DNA of 57,120 nucleotides, taken from the NCBI GenBank assembly GCA_028818385.1, contig JAPPNY010000164.1, forward strand, positions 1 through 57,120. The letters are read 5' to 3'. Origin of the DNA: Spirochaetaceae bacterium. GTDB lineage: Bacteria; Spirochaetota; Spirochaetia; SZUA-6; Bin103. Each line of letters opens with the position of its first letter. Positions within the stretch are counted from its first letter, which is position 1. The notes beneath the pieces were generated by a model. That model was not told the origin of the DNA and did not search any database. It worked only from the letters and a program-made list of their open reading frames with translations. Below are positions 24,133-32,642 of this stretch, one piece after another. A program made the translations under genes and the position numbers.

Positions 24133-26151
24133 TCACATCCACATCAGTTCCACCCAGGTCTTGTCGGCCGCGATCATGGTTGGCCCGTGGTGCTTGGGTA
24201 CGTCGATCTTCCTGGCTGCGGCCAGGATCCGCTGCTGCGCTCGGGAGAGTTGCCCGGACTCTTCGGTCAGCCCCGCCGCTTCGAGCGTCTGTCGTGCCTG
24301 ATGGATCTTGAAGAGCTCCCGCATCCGCACGGTGTGCTCGAACACGTTGCGCTCGGCTTGCACGCGGTGCTTGTGGAGGTCCCGCCGGGCGCGGCGATGC
24401 GCCCGTTGCAGCAGTTCGCGTGCGTCGGCGATCAGCTCCTCGGTCAAGAGATCAAGAGGCACTTCCCAGCCCGGCCGGCAGCGGATGTGCGATCCGCCCC
24501 ACACGTCGTAGAAGTCCGCGGTGGGCTCTGAGCGCCCCCAAGCCTCGTAGCGTTCGACGATCCGTCCGTAGTGCTCGGCGATCAACGCACCGGCTGCCCG
24601 GCCGAACCGGGCTTCGGCATAGTCGCGATACAACTCCTCGAGGGATGCCGTGGACCTCCAGCCCAGCCGGCTCATCGCGAGGTAGTTCACGCCGCAGGCC
24701 GAGAACAGGTAATGGTCGGTCATGTCGCCGCGCACGGAGCGATCGTCGGCTTCGCCGATCTCCAGACAGGTCGTAACGGCCTGCCCGCCGATCTGCCGGA
24801 TGAACTCGACGTTTCGCTTGATCAACCAGGCGAAGGGGTACTCCGCCATCACGGCCGTGAACGCCGTCCCCGCGAAGATCCAGCCGAGGTTGACGTTCTC
24901 TGTTGCGGCCCATTGCACCAGCGCTTCGGGATGAACATGTCGATTCAGGCAGTTGTCGGAGTCCAGCGGATGCGCGTAACACGGCACGAGAAAGTGATCG
25001 CACTGAAACCGCCCTGCCGGCGTGACGTTCTGCGGCGCATGCTCGGTCGTGCACCAACCCCAACTGAGGACACGGACCTGCGGATGCGATCCCTCGATCC
25101 CACGTGCCACCTGACCGATCAGGTGAGCCAGGTGATCGGACGTCGCACGCCACCGGCTCGCATGGTGCGGAATGTTGCTCCACATTCGATCCGGCTGCAC
25201 CAGTTTCCGGCACTCCGGGCACTCGCACCCTTCCCACTTGGTATCCGGCGGCCAGAGTCCCATCACGTCGATCTCGGGGTGCTCATCGAGGAAGCTCTGC
25301 AGGTTGCGAATCACCGTCGCAACGGCGTGCGGGTTGGAAACGCACAGGCTCATCCCGCTGCCGGTCAAGGCCGGGACCGCGTCCGGCCCGTAGCGGGTCG
25401 GCGGGCCATACGGCCCGGTCTGCTGCCGTTCGCCGCCGCGCAACGGGAAGTACTCCGGATGCGTTGCGAACAGGTCGCGGTCTTCGTACATCAGCAGGGC
25501 GGGCCAGGCGAGGTGTGAGCCGAGCGCGAACTCACACCCGCGCTGATGGACGTAGTCCGCTGCCGCATACCAGAGCTCGTCGAACCCGGTGAGGGTCGGG
25601 GTGTCTCCCCGCAAGAGGGAGTGCAGGTTGCAGCGCTGTCGCGTGAACCACTCGATCATGTCGATGGTGATCTGCAGGTCCCGCGCATTCGTCGGGCAGT
25701 AGCAGTTGTTGCCGCGAATCGGGAAGTCGGGGTTGTCGACGCCGGCCTCAGGCTCGGCAGCAAGATCGAACGTCCGCCCGGTCAGCTCCCCCGGTTGGCC
25801 GGGCTCCGGCCAGCGGACGCCCAGGGACTCCAGGTAGCAATAGCACCCGAACAGGGTTCCGCGCGGCAGGTGCGCGGCGACGTGGACCGTGTCGTTCGCT
25901 CGATAGAGAAGAAAGCCGTCGTCGCGAACACGGGACAGGGCATCGGTGGCGTTGGCGGGCAACAGCGGCGCGCCCAGGCAGACCGATCCGCCAGGCACGC
26001 TCTCGCCGTGGCGCAACGCGGTCACCGGGGCATCCACACCCAAGAGCCTGAAGTGTTCCTGCAGCTCGCGAGCGGCCAGCCGTTCCGGCGCCGAGCATAC
26101 CGCGTTGAGAAGAATGCGGCGCGGCATCGCACGCCTTGCAACGTCACTCAC
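24133..26151 (-). CDS. DUF4838 protein, alpha-glucuronidase-like hydrolase
   Basis: Large (672-residue) protein of the DUF4838 family, which shares its N-terminal 'carbohydrate esterase/GH20-like' domain and barrel layout with GH67-type alpha-glucuronidases. Residues about 10-110 form the small alpha/beta domain (LAARELQEHFRLLGV...). The barrel follows with IRGNNCY, a CECPECRKL cysteine group near residue 310, and VNLGWIFAGTAF. No signal peptide is present. The GTG at 26151 overlaps the vapC stop (GTGA). An in-frame ATG at 26127 has AAGG 8 nt ahead and is an equally good start. Substrate is unknown; an acidic-sugar glycan would fit the neighbours. Confidence 0.78.
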   Translation of the reverse strand: MSDVARRAMPRRILLNAVCSAPERLAARELQEHFRLLGVDAPVTALRHGESVPGGSVCLGAPLLPANATDALSRVRDDGFLLYRANDTVHVAAHLPRGTLFGCYCYLESLGVRWPEPGQPGELTGRTFDLAAEPEAGVDNPDFPIRGNNCYCPTNARDLQITIDMIEWFTRQRCNLHSLLRGDTPTLTGFDELWYAAADYVHQRGCEFALGSHLAWPALLMYEDRDLFATHPEYFPLRGGERQQTGPYGPPTRYGPDAVPALTGSGMSLCVSNPHAVATVIRNLQSFLDEHPEIDVMGLWPPDTKWEGCECPECRKLVQPDRMWSNIPHHASRWRATSDHLAHLIGQVARGIEGSHPQVRVLSWGWCTTEHAPQNVTPAGRFQCDHFLVPCYAHPLDSDNCLNRHVHPEALVQWAATENVNLGWIFAGTAFTAVMAEYPFAWLIKRNVEFIRQIGGQAVTTCLEIGEADDRSVRGDMTDHYLFSACGVNYLAMSRLGWRSTASLEELYRDYAEARFGRAAGALIAEHYGRIVERYEAWGRSEPTADFYDVWGGSHIRCRPGWEVPLDLLTEELIADARELLQRAHRRARRDLHKHRVQAERNVFEHTVRMRELFKIHQARQTLEAAGLTEESGQLSRAQQRILAAARKIDVPKHHGPTMIAADKTWVELMWM

Positions 26152-26555
26152 GTCAACTCGTCGGCGGCGGAGCGAAGGTCCGTGCGCGAGAAGTCGTCGC
26201 CCTTGAACAGCAGTGGGGCGTCCAAGTGCTTGGCAAGGGCGTAGGCGAAACAGTCCCCGTAGTTCAACGCCGCTCCATGCCCGGTGCCCTTGCCATACTT
26301 CCGGTAGGCGTCGAAGGCGATGTCGGCGATGCGAGGTGAGACCTCCATGACCTTCATGCGGCTCTTGAGCAGGAAGGCGTCCAACGCCAGGACCGCGGCG
26401 TCGCCGGATCGGGCATACAGCACGATCCGAGTCTCCAGGAGGCTCGCGGCGCTGACACAGGTCGCGGTCGCCGCCTCGATCATACGATTGAAGAGCCGGC
26501 GTTCGGGCTCATCGTCCAGGATGGCGATCAGAGCCGACGTGTCGATCACCATCAC
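26148..26555 (-). CDS. vapC: VapC-type PIN-domain ribonuclease toxin
   Basis: Small PIN-domain RNase (135 residues) of a type II toxin-antitoxin pair. The acidic site is complete by inspection: Asp in MVIDTSALIAIL at the N-terminus, Glu in SLLETRIV, and Asp in NYGDCFAYALA and in FKGDDFSRTD near the C-terminus. VapC toxins cut tRNA or rRNA when the antitoxin is degraded. It overlaps vapB by 4 nt upstream and the DUF4838 gene by 4 nt downstream, so a metabolic gene is translationally coupled to the pair. Confidence 0.92.
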   Translation of the reverse strand: MMVIDTSALIAILDDEPERRLFNRMIEAATATCVSAASLLETRIVLYARSGDAAVLALDAFLLKSRMKVMEVSPRIADIAFDAYRKYGKGTGHGAALNYGDCFAYALAKHLDAPLLFKGDDFSRTDLRSAADELT

Positions 26556-26806
26556 TCCGGCAGACCGCGCTCGTCATAGCCGATGATCTGTTCGGCACTC
26601 CGCCGGTCGAGCCGCGGCAGGTTGGCGCAGTGCAGGGCGATGTGATCCAGTTCATCGGCGAGCCGGATTGCACCGCGCGACGTCTCCACCTGCGCCAGTC
26701 GCTGCTCGATCGCGCGCTTGACGGCTTTGGTCAGAGACTCACCGGTAAGGCTGGCGAGCCGTTTCGCCAAGGCGTGCGTTTCGGCGTCCTTGATGTTGAG
26801 CGGCAT
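26552..26806 (-). CDS. vapB: VapB-type antitoxin
   Basis: Antitoxin of 84 residues. The N-terminal part (MPLNIKDAETHALAKRLASLTGESLTKAVKRAIEQ) is the ribbon-helix-helix-like DNA-binding and dimerisation unit of the Rv0623-type VapB family. The C-terminal tail (LPRLDRRSAEQIIGYDERGLPE) is the segment that blocks the toxin active site. GGAGG precedes the ATG, and TAAGAT (about 20 nt further up) may be the -10. It is first in the operon and presumably autoregulates vapBC together with the coupled DUF4838 gene. Confidence 0.9.
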   Translation of the reverse strand: MPLNIKDAETHALAKRLASLTGESLTKAVKRAIEQRLAQVETSRGAIRLADELDHIALHCANLPRLDRRSAEQIIGYDERGLPE

Positions 26807-26882
26807 GCCGATCCTCCAAGGTTGATCTTATGGAGGAATGCAGGAATCATCAACTCGGCTTGCGCCGGCGGCGCCGTAGTCC

Positions 26883-28442
26883 TTAGTACGTGAGCTCGAG
26901 CTGGATGCGGTCGATGGTAAGGGTTGCCGCGGCCGCAGGGGAGGTGCAGTGGGCGAAGACCCGGATCTCGTTCCTGCCCTTGCGGAACGCCTGCAGGCCG
27001 TCGTGGAACTCGATCCAGGCGGCGACCGGATCGTCGGTGAGGAGCTGCAGGGCGGCAGGCCTCCACGTGTCGAGGCGCGCGCCGTTCACGGTCAGCCACA
27101 GCCGGTGGTGCCGGGTGAGACCGCCGGTGACGTGCACGCAGAGCGCCGTGTGGCGCCTCGCGCCTCCGGTCGATGGCGCCACGATCTCCTCGCCCACGAA
27201 CAGAGGTAGCGGCTCGGTGCCATCCGCGTCCGCCTGCACCGGCCAGCGGTCGCGGGTCAGGCGCAGGTCCGCGAAGGTGCGGCAGCCGGCCCGCTGTGAC
27301 GGCAGGAAATCCCACTCGTACACGGTGTCCTTGCCGGCCATCGTCTCCTCCTCGCCCACCTGCCACCACTGCGGGCGGGTCGGGTTGAAGAAGTTGAAGA
27401 GCTGAAACCCGTCGGCGCCCTGCACGCGCAGCGCGCGCGCCACCCCGCGCCACGCCGGAAGATTCCCGTAGTGCTCGAGTTTCGACGCGTGCTCGCGGCC
27501 GATGGCGGCTGCCGGGGTCTTGCGGTGCGGCGCGAGTATCGGATAGATCGGCGTGTCGTGGCGGTGGGCCAGCGCGGCCAGCGGGCCGATCGGCGGGATG
27601 TGCTCGGCGCCGTACGCCAGCGACAGCAGGTCGACCAGCCCCTCTTCAAGCCACGCCTCCACGTCCAGGCCGGCATTGCGCGAGATCTCCTCGTCGCCCA
27701 CGCACCTGCCGGCCAGCAGGACCGGCCGGCCGCGGCGGTCGGCCTCCTCGTCCACGGCCTGCCGGATGCGGCGCACCAGGTCGGTCATCAGGTCGCGATG
27801 CGCCGCGGTCACTGGCTCGTGCCGCATGCTCTCCGGGAAGTAGCAGGTGAAGCGCCAGAAATCGAGCTCGATGCCGTCGATGTCGTAGGTCCGGGCCACC
27901 TCGCGCATCGCCTCCACGGTCAGGTCGCGGATCGCATCGACCTCGAAGTTCCACGCCGTCCACAAGGAGCGGATCTCCGGGTAACGGTGCCGGCGGCCTT
28001 CCTCCCGCGTGGACAGCGACCACTCGGGGTGCTGCCTGCGGATGTGGTACAGGATCGCATCGTCGAACGCGTCGTGGCAGTCGTTCATGCGGTTGGAGTA
28101 GAAGATCTCCACGCCGTGCCGCCGGCAGGCATCGATCATCACCTCGAGGGCGTCGGCGCCCTCGGCGACAAGGCGGCGGTAGTTGGCCGTGGCGGTGCCG
28201 TCGGGATCCGGGCAGCCGTACAGCCGGCCGACCGGGCCGCCCGAGTGGTGCAGCCGCATGCCGTGCGTCGAGTAGTACCAGATCGAGTCGACCTGGGAGC
28301 CCCAGAGCGCCGTGGTGCGCTCGGCGAGCAGTGCCTCGGCTGCGCTCTCGTGCCGGTCCGGACGCATCGAGAACAGGTCGTCGCCGTCGTTGTTGAAGAT
28401 CAGCCGGCGGCGGCGCCGAGCGAGCGCCTTTCGTTCACTCAT
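26883..28442 (-). CDS. Glycosidase-like TIM-barrel protein (GHL10/DUF187-like) with C-terminal beta-sandwich
   Basis: Cytoplasmic protein of 519 residues. The N-terminal barrel (about 10-390) shows the hallmarks of putative glycosidases of the GHL10 kind: RRLIFNNDGDD at the first strand, IFYSNRMNDCHDAF, and YDIDGIELDFWRFTCYF with its paired acidic residues on a barrel strand. Residues about 400-519 form a small beta-sandwich (LWLTVNGARLDTW... FRKGRNEIRVF), probably a carbohydrate-binding or lectin-like domain. The start at 28442 was chosen because upstream in-frame sequence is inside arfB; the two genes overlap by 8 nt. It is last in the unit aldo/keto reductase-arfB-this gene. Activity is unproven. 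Confidence 0.7.
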   Translation of the reverse strand: MSERKALARRRRRLIFNNDGDDLFSMRPDRHESAAEALLAERTTALWGSQVDSIWYYSTHGMRLHHSGGPVGRLYGCPDPDGTATANYRRLVAEGADALEVMIDACRRHGVEIFYSNRMNDCHDAFDDAILYHIRRQHPEWSLSTREEGRRHRYPEIRSLWTAWNFEVDAIRDLTVEAMREVARTYDIDGIELDFWRFTCYFPESMRHEPVTAAHRDLMTDLVRRIRQAVDEEADRRGRPVLLAGRCVGDEEISRNAGLDVEAWLEEGLVDLLSLAYGAEHIPPIGPLAALAHRHDTPIYPILAPHRKTPAAAIGREHASKLEHYGNLPAWRGVARALRVQGADGFQLFNFFNPTRPQWWQVGEEETMAGKDTVYEWDFLPSQRAGCRTFADLRLTRDRWPVQADADGTEPLPLFVGEEIVAPSTGGARRHTALCVHVTGGLTRHHRLWLTVNGARLDTWRPAALQLLTDDPVAAWIEFHDGLQAFRKGRNEIRVFAHCTSPAAAATLTIDRIQLELTY

Positions 28443-28860
28443 CGTCGTCCGGCCGCGTGCCGCGCTGCCGCTTGATGGCGCCACGCTGTGCCTTTTCCTG
28501 CAGGCGCCGCTCGTGGGCGGCGCGGCTCGGACGGGTAGGGCGTCTCGGCCGGGGCTCCTGCATTGCCCGCGCGATGAGCGCGGCCAGCCGTGCGCGCGCA
28601 TCGCGGCGGTTTGCCTCCTGGGTGCGGAAGCGGCGTGCGGTGATGAGCACCGCGCCGTCGGCGGTCAGCCTGGATCCGGCGGCCCGCAGCAGGCGCTCCC
28701 GCACCTCCGGGGACAGCACCCGCGAGCCCGCCGCGTCGAATCGGAGCTGCACGGCCGTGGCCACCTTGTTCACGTTCTGGCCACCCGGCCCGCTGGCCTG
28801 GATGAAGCGTTCGTCCAGCTCGTGGTCCGGGATGACGAGATCGGGCGTGACCTCCATCAC
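28435..28860 (-). CDS. arfB: Ribosome-rescue peptidyl-tRNA hydrolase ArfB (YaeJ)
   Basis: Release-factor-like protein of 141 residues that frees nascent chains from ribosomes stalled without a stop codon. The catalytic GGQ is in SGPGGQNVNK at residues about 23-32. The long basic C-terminal tail (RRPTRPSRAAHERRLQEKAQRGAIKRQRG) is the part that threads into the empty mRNA channel. GTG at 28860 and ATG at 28857 are both possible starts. It lies 9 nt after the aldo/keto reductase stop and overlaps the next gene, an unusual operon setting for a translation-rescue factor. Confidence 0.93.
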   Translation of the reverse strand: MMEVTPDLVIPDHELDERFIQASGPGGQNVNKVATAVQLRFDAAGSRVLSPEVRERLLRAAGSRLTADGAVLITARRFRTQEANRRDARARLAALIARAMQEPRPRRPTRPSRAAHERRLQEKAQRGAIKRQRGTRPDDDE

Positions 28861-28869
28861 GTCCCGGGG

Positions 28870-29775
28870 CTACGCGGCCGGAGCGGACCGCTCGCCGGCG
28901 TCGTCGAGCCGCCGCTTCGCCTCGCCAAGCGTGTCCTCCGGCAGCGGCCCGCGCTGCACGGCGGCCACGTTCTCCTGCAGGTGCGCGGGCCGGGTGGTGC
29001 CGACGATGATGGTGTGGGCATGCGGGTGGCTCAGCGTGTAGCGCAGCACGAACGCCGAGCGGCTCTCGCCGGCTTCGCGCAACTCGTCCAGGCCGGCGCG
29101 CTCGAAGACCGCCCAGCGATCCGGCGACCCGCGTCCGCTGCCCGGCTCTCCCTGCGCCACGCCGCCGCGGATGACGATGCCCACACCGGCCTCGCCCGCG
29201 CGGGTGATCCACTCCTCGTGCGCGCGCTCCAGCGCGGAGTAGGGGATCTGCATCACGTCGAATACCCCCCACTCCAGGTAGGTGGGCAGATCCGGCAGCA
29301 TGGTTGAGACGCCGATGAAGCGCACCTGCCCGTTGCGGCGCATCTCCTGCAGGGCGTCGACTAGGCCGCCGGCCTCGCACTCGGCGACGCCGGGGTTGTG
29401 GAGCTGCATCACGTCGACGCTGTCACGGCCCAGGCGTTTGAGGCTGATCTCCAGGCCGCGGAACAGGTTGTCGCGCGTCCACTCGTGCGTGGACGCATTC
29501 AGTCCGGGCAGCGTGTCGGTGCAGCCGCACTTGGTGGCCAGGATGAACTCGCCATACCTGCTGCCCAGAGAGGCGCCGATGCGGCGCTCGGACTCGGCGT
29601 AGTCGTACGCGGTATCGACGAAGTTGATGCCGGCGTCCAGCACCTGGTTGAGCTGCCGGTCTGCGGTCTCATCGGTCCAGTGCGGCCTGTCGGGGCCGGC
29701 CAGGGCGGTGCCGAAGCCGAGCCGGGTCACGTTCAGGCCGGTGTCGCCGAAGGCAGCGGCGGGAAGAGCTTCCAT
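28870..29775 (-). CDS. Aldo/keto reductase
   Basis: NAD(P)H-dependent oxidoreductase of 301 residues in the (beta/alpha)8 aldo/keto reductase fold. The catalytic tetrad is intact: D54 and Y59 in FVDTAYDYAES, K82 in ILATKCG and H126 in DVMQLHNPG. Family members near sugar genes reduce aldoses or oxidise sugar alcohols such as L-fucose or D-threo-aldose. The ATG at 29775 is preferred over 29796 because TATCAT, a -10-like box, ends 6 nt before it. The coding start also aligns with the usual family N-terminus (FGDTGLNVTRLGFGTA). A relic of the first codons of a similar gene lies near 50620-50680. Confidence 0.9.
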   Translation of the reverse strand: MEALPAAAFGDTGLNVTRLGFGTALAGPDRPHWTDETADRQLNQVLDAGINFVDTAYDYAESERRIGASLGSRYGEFILATKCGCTDTLPGLNASTHEWTRDNLFRGLEISLKRLGRDSVDVMQLHNPGVAECEAGGLVDALQEMRRNGQVRFIGVSTMLPDLPTYLEWGVFDVMQIPYSALERAHEEWITRAGEAGVGIVIRGGVAQGEPGSGRGSPDRWAVFERAGLDELREAGESRSAFVLRYTLSHPHAHTIIVGTTRPAHLQENVAAVQRGPLPEDTLGEAKRRLDDAGERSAPAA

Positions 29776-29781
29776 GCATCC

Positions 29782-29787
29782 ATGATA
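29782..29787 (-). promoter_or_regulatory. -10-like TATCAT before the aldo/keto reductase gene
   Basis: TATCAT on the minus strand ends 6 nt before the ATG at 29775, with no room for a ribosome-binding site. A leaderless transcript is suggested. The same hexamer and flank recur in the relic near 50665. Confidence 0.4.
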
Positions 29788-29850
29788 CACCTGCATAGGA
29801 GGCTGTCGTTCACGCCTTGTCGCGAGTTGTTCGATCGCGCAGTGGAGGAT

Positions 29851-29879
29851 TTGACGCCGACACTCGTGCGAACTTGAAC
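29851..29879 (+). promoter_or_regulatory. Weak candidate promoter of the second sugar ABC operon
   Basis: TTGACG (29851-29856) and TTGAAC (29874-29879) are 17 nt apart. The -35 is good and the -10 is poor. It lies 45 nt before the start codon, in the divergent gap to the aldo/keto reductase gene. Confidence 0.25.
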
Positions 29880-29923
29880 GGCCCCTCGCCCGGGTGCATC
29901 ATGCCTTCATAGGAGGTGGTCCA

Positions 29924-31585
29924 ATGAAGAAGTCGACCACGTTCGTTCTTGCGCTGATGGTTCTGCCGGTGCTCGGTCTGGTGGCAGCCGGCCAACAGGT
30001 CGCTACCACGGCGGAGCCGATGGAGATCTCCTGGTTCGGGCTCTACGGGGCCGAGATCCAGGACGGCAACGAGGTGCAACAGCACCTGGAGGAGATGTTC
30101 GACGTCACGCTCGTCAACAAGCAGATCGACTACAAGGATCGGGAGAAGATCAATCTCATGATCGCTTCCGGCGAGCACACCGACTACACGTACGCCTTCG
30201 TGAACATGGTCGATTTCTTCACGAAGGGGGCGTTCCGCAGCATCCCGCGGGACATGATCCGCGAGCACGCGCCCGGCTACACCGCGTGGCTGGACGCCAG
30301 CGGGCCGGTGGCATGGCACCTGGGTCTGGTGCCCGGATCGGAGGACGAGTACATGGGGCTGGTGCGGGCGCTGGACTACAAGATCGGCACCACCTATGAG
30401 CCGTTCTTCCGCCTGGACTACCTGGAGGCGGTCGGCGTCGAGGTTCCGGGACTGATTCCGGTCGGCGCCCGGCACTGCGAAGGCGCCTGTTTCTGGACCA
30501 AGGAGGCGTTCACGGCCGACCAGGTCGAGGAGATCCTGTACCTGTTCCGCGACGGCGATCCTTCCGGCGGCGTGCACGACGTGATTCCACTGGGCATCTC
30601 CAACGAGTCCAACGCGTTCGGGCTGTACTACATCCTTGCGCTGCACGGCCTCAACGGCGTCGACAACTACGACGACGGCGGCAAGACCGTGAAGCAGGCC
30701 GTGCACTCGCAGTTCCGGGAGGCGCTGAAGACGGCGCAGCGCTGGTTCCAGGATGGGCTGATGGACTCGGAGCTGCCGGCGGTGAACCGCAAGCCGACGA
30801 TGTACGACAAGATCATCGCCGGCATCTACGGCACCTACACCTTCGCCTACGGCAACATCGGGCTGAGCGGCGATCCGAGCCGCGACCACGAGATCCCGCA
30901 GTCGATCATCGCCCGCTACCCCGACGCCAGGGTGGTGGTGACGCCGCCGACTATCGCCTACGACGGCAAGCAGTATGCGCCCGCCGGCGTCGCCGCGTTC
31001 CCGATCGATGCCAACGGCATCAGCGCCGTGCACGTCGGCGTGTCCGACGAGAAGCTGGCCAGGATCCTGCAGATCTACGACTACGTCAACTTCGACGACT
31101 ACGGCATGCTGTACACGCAGTACGGCACGGAGGGCGTGAACTTCACGTGGGACGGCGAGGCGGGCAACTCCTATCCGACCGCGATCGAGGGCCAGCGCGG
31201 CTTCGGCGGCCAGTGGGGCTTCGGCTACTACAACGCCAACACCCGCCACACGGAGCTGTACAGCCGCTACCAGATCCCGGTGCTGAACAAGGAGCTGGAG
31301 CAGTACTTCAAGCTCGGCCCCGGCGCCGACTGGGCCGTGCCGCAGTTCCGGCAGGACGTGCTGGGAGAGACCGATTACATCGAGCTGTCCGCGAAGCTGC
31401 GCGGGGCGCTGAACACGCTCCGCGACGAGTTCACCTGGGAGGCGGTGACCACCGACCTGGACATCGACGCCGCGTGGGACGCCTACGTGGAGCGCTGGCT
31501 GTCCGCCGGCGGCCAGGAGCTGCTGGACGAGCTTGCGAAGATGCCGCAGGTGCTGCCGCTCCGCGAGGGAAAGTTCGTCTACTAA
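29924..31585 (+). CDS. Extracellular solute-binding protein (LplA-like)
   Basis: Binding protein of 553 residues for a complex-sugar importer. The signal peptide is residues 1-23 (MKKSTTFVLALMVLPVLGLV...), and the mature protein probably begins near AGQQVATTAEP. A GQQ-rich start of this kind is common in spirochaete binding proteins. Family features are the beta-strand start MEISWFGLYG, the LEEMFDVTL segment and the WYP/WFQDGLMDSE region. AGGAGG lies 7 nt before the ATG at 29924. It is first of a three-gene operon with LplB- and YtcP-type permeases and is only distantly similar to the duplicated pair at 16643 and 19624, so its ligand is probably different. Confidence 0.9.
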   Translation: MKKSTTFVLALMVLPVLGLVAAGQQVATTAEPMEISWFGLYGAEIQDGNEVQQHLEEMFDVTLVNKQIDYKDREKINLMIASGEHTDYTYAFVNMVDFFTKGAFRSIPRDMIREHAPGYTAWLDASGPVAWHLGLVPGSEDEYMGLVRALDYKIGTTYEPFFRLDYLEAVGVEVPGLIPVGARHCEGACFWTKEAFTADQVEEILYLFRDGDPSGGVHDVIPLGISNESNAFGLYYILALHGLNGVDNYDDGGKTVKQAVHSQFREALKTAQRWFQDGLMDSELPAVNRKPTMYDKIIAGIYGTYTFAYGNIGLSGDPSRDHEIPQSIIARYPDARVVVTPPTIAYDGKQYAPAGVAAFPIDANGISAVHVGVSDEKLARILQIYDYVNFDDYGMLYTQYGTEGVNFTWDGEAGNSYPTAIEGQRGFGGQWGFGYYNANTRHTELYSRYQIPVLNKELEQYFKLGPGADWAVPQFRQDVLGETDYIELSAKLRGALNTLRDEFTWEAVTTDLDIDAAWDAYVERWLSAGGQELLDELAKMPQVLPLREGKFVY

Positions 31586-31625
31586 GGCGAGAAACGGTTC
31601 CTGACGTGAACCGGTACACAGCCAC

Positions 31626-31655
31626 GGGAAGCCCGGCTCTGCGGCCGGGCTTCCC
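31626..31655 (+). terminator. Hairpin after binding-protein gene
   Basis: A perfect 12-bp stem (GGGAAGCCCGGC with its complement) and 6-nt loop, 40 nt after the binding-protein stop and just before the permease start. There is only a CCATTG tail, so partial read-through into the permease genes is expected. Confidence 0.6.
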
Positions 31656-31670
31656 CCATTGAGGCCTCCC

Positions 31671-32642
31671 GTGTCGGAACGGGCTCCCGCCGCGGCCCCG
31701 CCGGATGCGCCCGCGGAACTGCACCGCGCGGCGCTGCGCCGACAGAAGATCGCGCGGGCGATCCGCATGCGCCACGTCTATTCGCTGCTGGTGCTGTCCT
31801 TCGGCCTGCTGGTGGTCTTCAAGTACATCCCCATCTACGGGGTGCTGATCGCCTTCAAGGACTTCACCATCCACCGGGGCATCATCGGCAGCCCCTGGAA
31901 CGACTTCGAGCACTTCCGCTGGCTGTTCCGCGATCCGTTCTTCTTCCGGGTGCTGTTCAACACGTTCTGGATCAGCGTCCTGCGCATCGTCTTCTCCTTT
32001 CCCATGCCGATCATCCTGGCGCTGATGCTCAACGAGGTGCGCTCGAGCCTGTACAAGCGGACCTCGCAGACGATTACCTACCTCCCGCACTTCATCTCCT
32101 GGGTGATCCTGGGCGGCATCCTCACCGAGGTGCTGTCGCCGCAGCGCGGCATCGCCGGCTATCTCTGGACCCTGCTCGGCTGGGAGCCCGTCAACTGGCT
32201 GGCGCGCAAGGAGACGTTTCGAGGGCTGCTGGTGGTCACCGGCATCTGGCAGGGGGTGGGGTGGGGCAGCATCATCTATCTGGCCGCCCTCAGCTCGGTC
32301 GACCCCACGCTGTACGAGGCGGCGGCCATCGACGGCGCCAACCGCTATCATCAGGCGCGGTACGTCTCCCTGCCGTCGCTGATTCCCGCGATCGTGATCC
32401 TGTTCCTGCTCCAGGTGGGCAACATCCTGGAGGAGTCCTTCCAGCAGATCTTCAACCTGTACAACCCGGCGGTGTACCCGGTGGCCGACGTGTTCAGCAC
32501 CTACATCTATCGCTCGGGCATCGAGCAGGCGCGCTATTCCTACTCCACGGCGGTCGGCCTGTTTCAGAACACGGTCGGCGTCGTGGTGCTGATCGGGGTG
32601 AACTGGATCCTGCGCCGCTTCAGCGAGTACGCGATATGGTAG
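31671..32642 (+). CDS. Sugar ABC transporter permease, LplB type
   Basis: Membrane subunit of 323 residues from GTG at 31671 (a TTG at 31659 is the alternative). After a short Ala/Pro-rich cytoplasmic start come six helices. Conserved LplB segments include KYIPIYGVLIAFKDF near residue 55, SVLRIVFSFPMPIILALMLNE, and the EAA loop LYEAAAIDGANRYHQARYVSLPSL. The end RRFSEYAIW matches the family. It overlaps the next permease by 7 nt. Like the other Lpl-type operons in this window it has no ATPase gene, so a shared ATPase encoded elsewhere is assumed. Confidence 0.9.
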   Translation: MSERAPAAAPPDAPAELHRAALRRQKIARAIRMRHVYSLLVLSFGLLVVFKYIPIYGVLIAFKDFTIHRGIIGSPWNDFEHFRWLFRDPFFFRVLFNTFWISVLRIVFSFPMPIILALMLNEVRSSLYKRTSQTITYLPHFISWVILGGILTEVLSPQRGIAGYLWTLLGWEPVNWLARKETFRGLLVVTGIWQGVGWGSIIYLAALSSVDPTLYEAAAIDGANRYHQARYVSLPSLIPAIVILFLLQVGNILEESFQQIFNLYNPAVYPVADVFSTYIYRSGIEQARYSYSTAVGLFQNTVGVVVLIGVNWILRRFSEYAIW

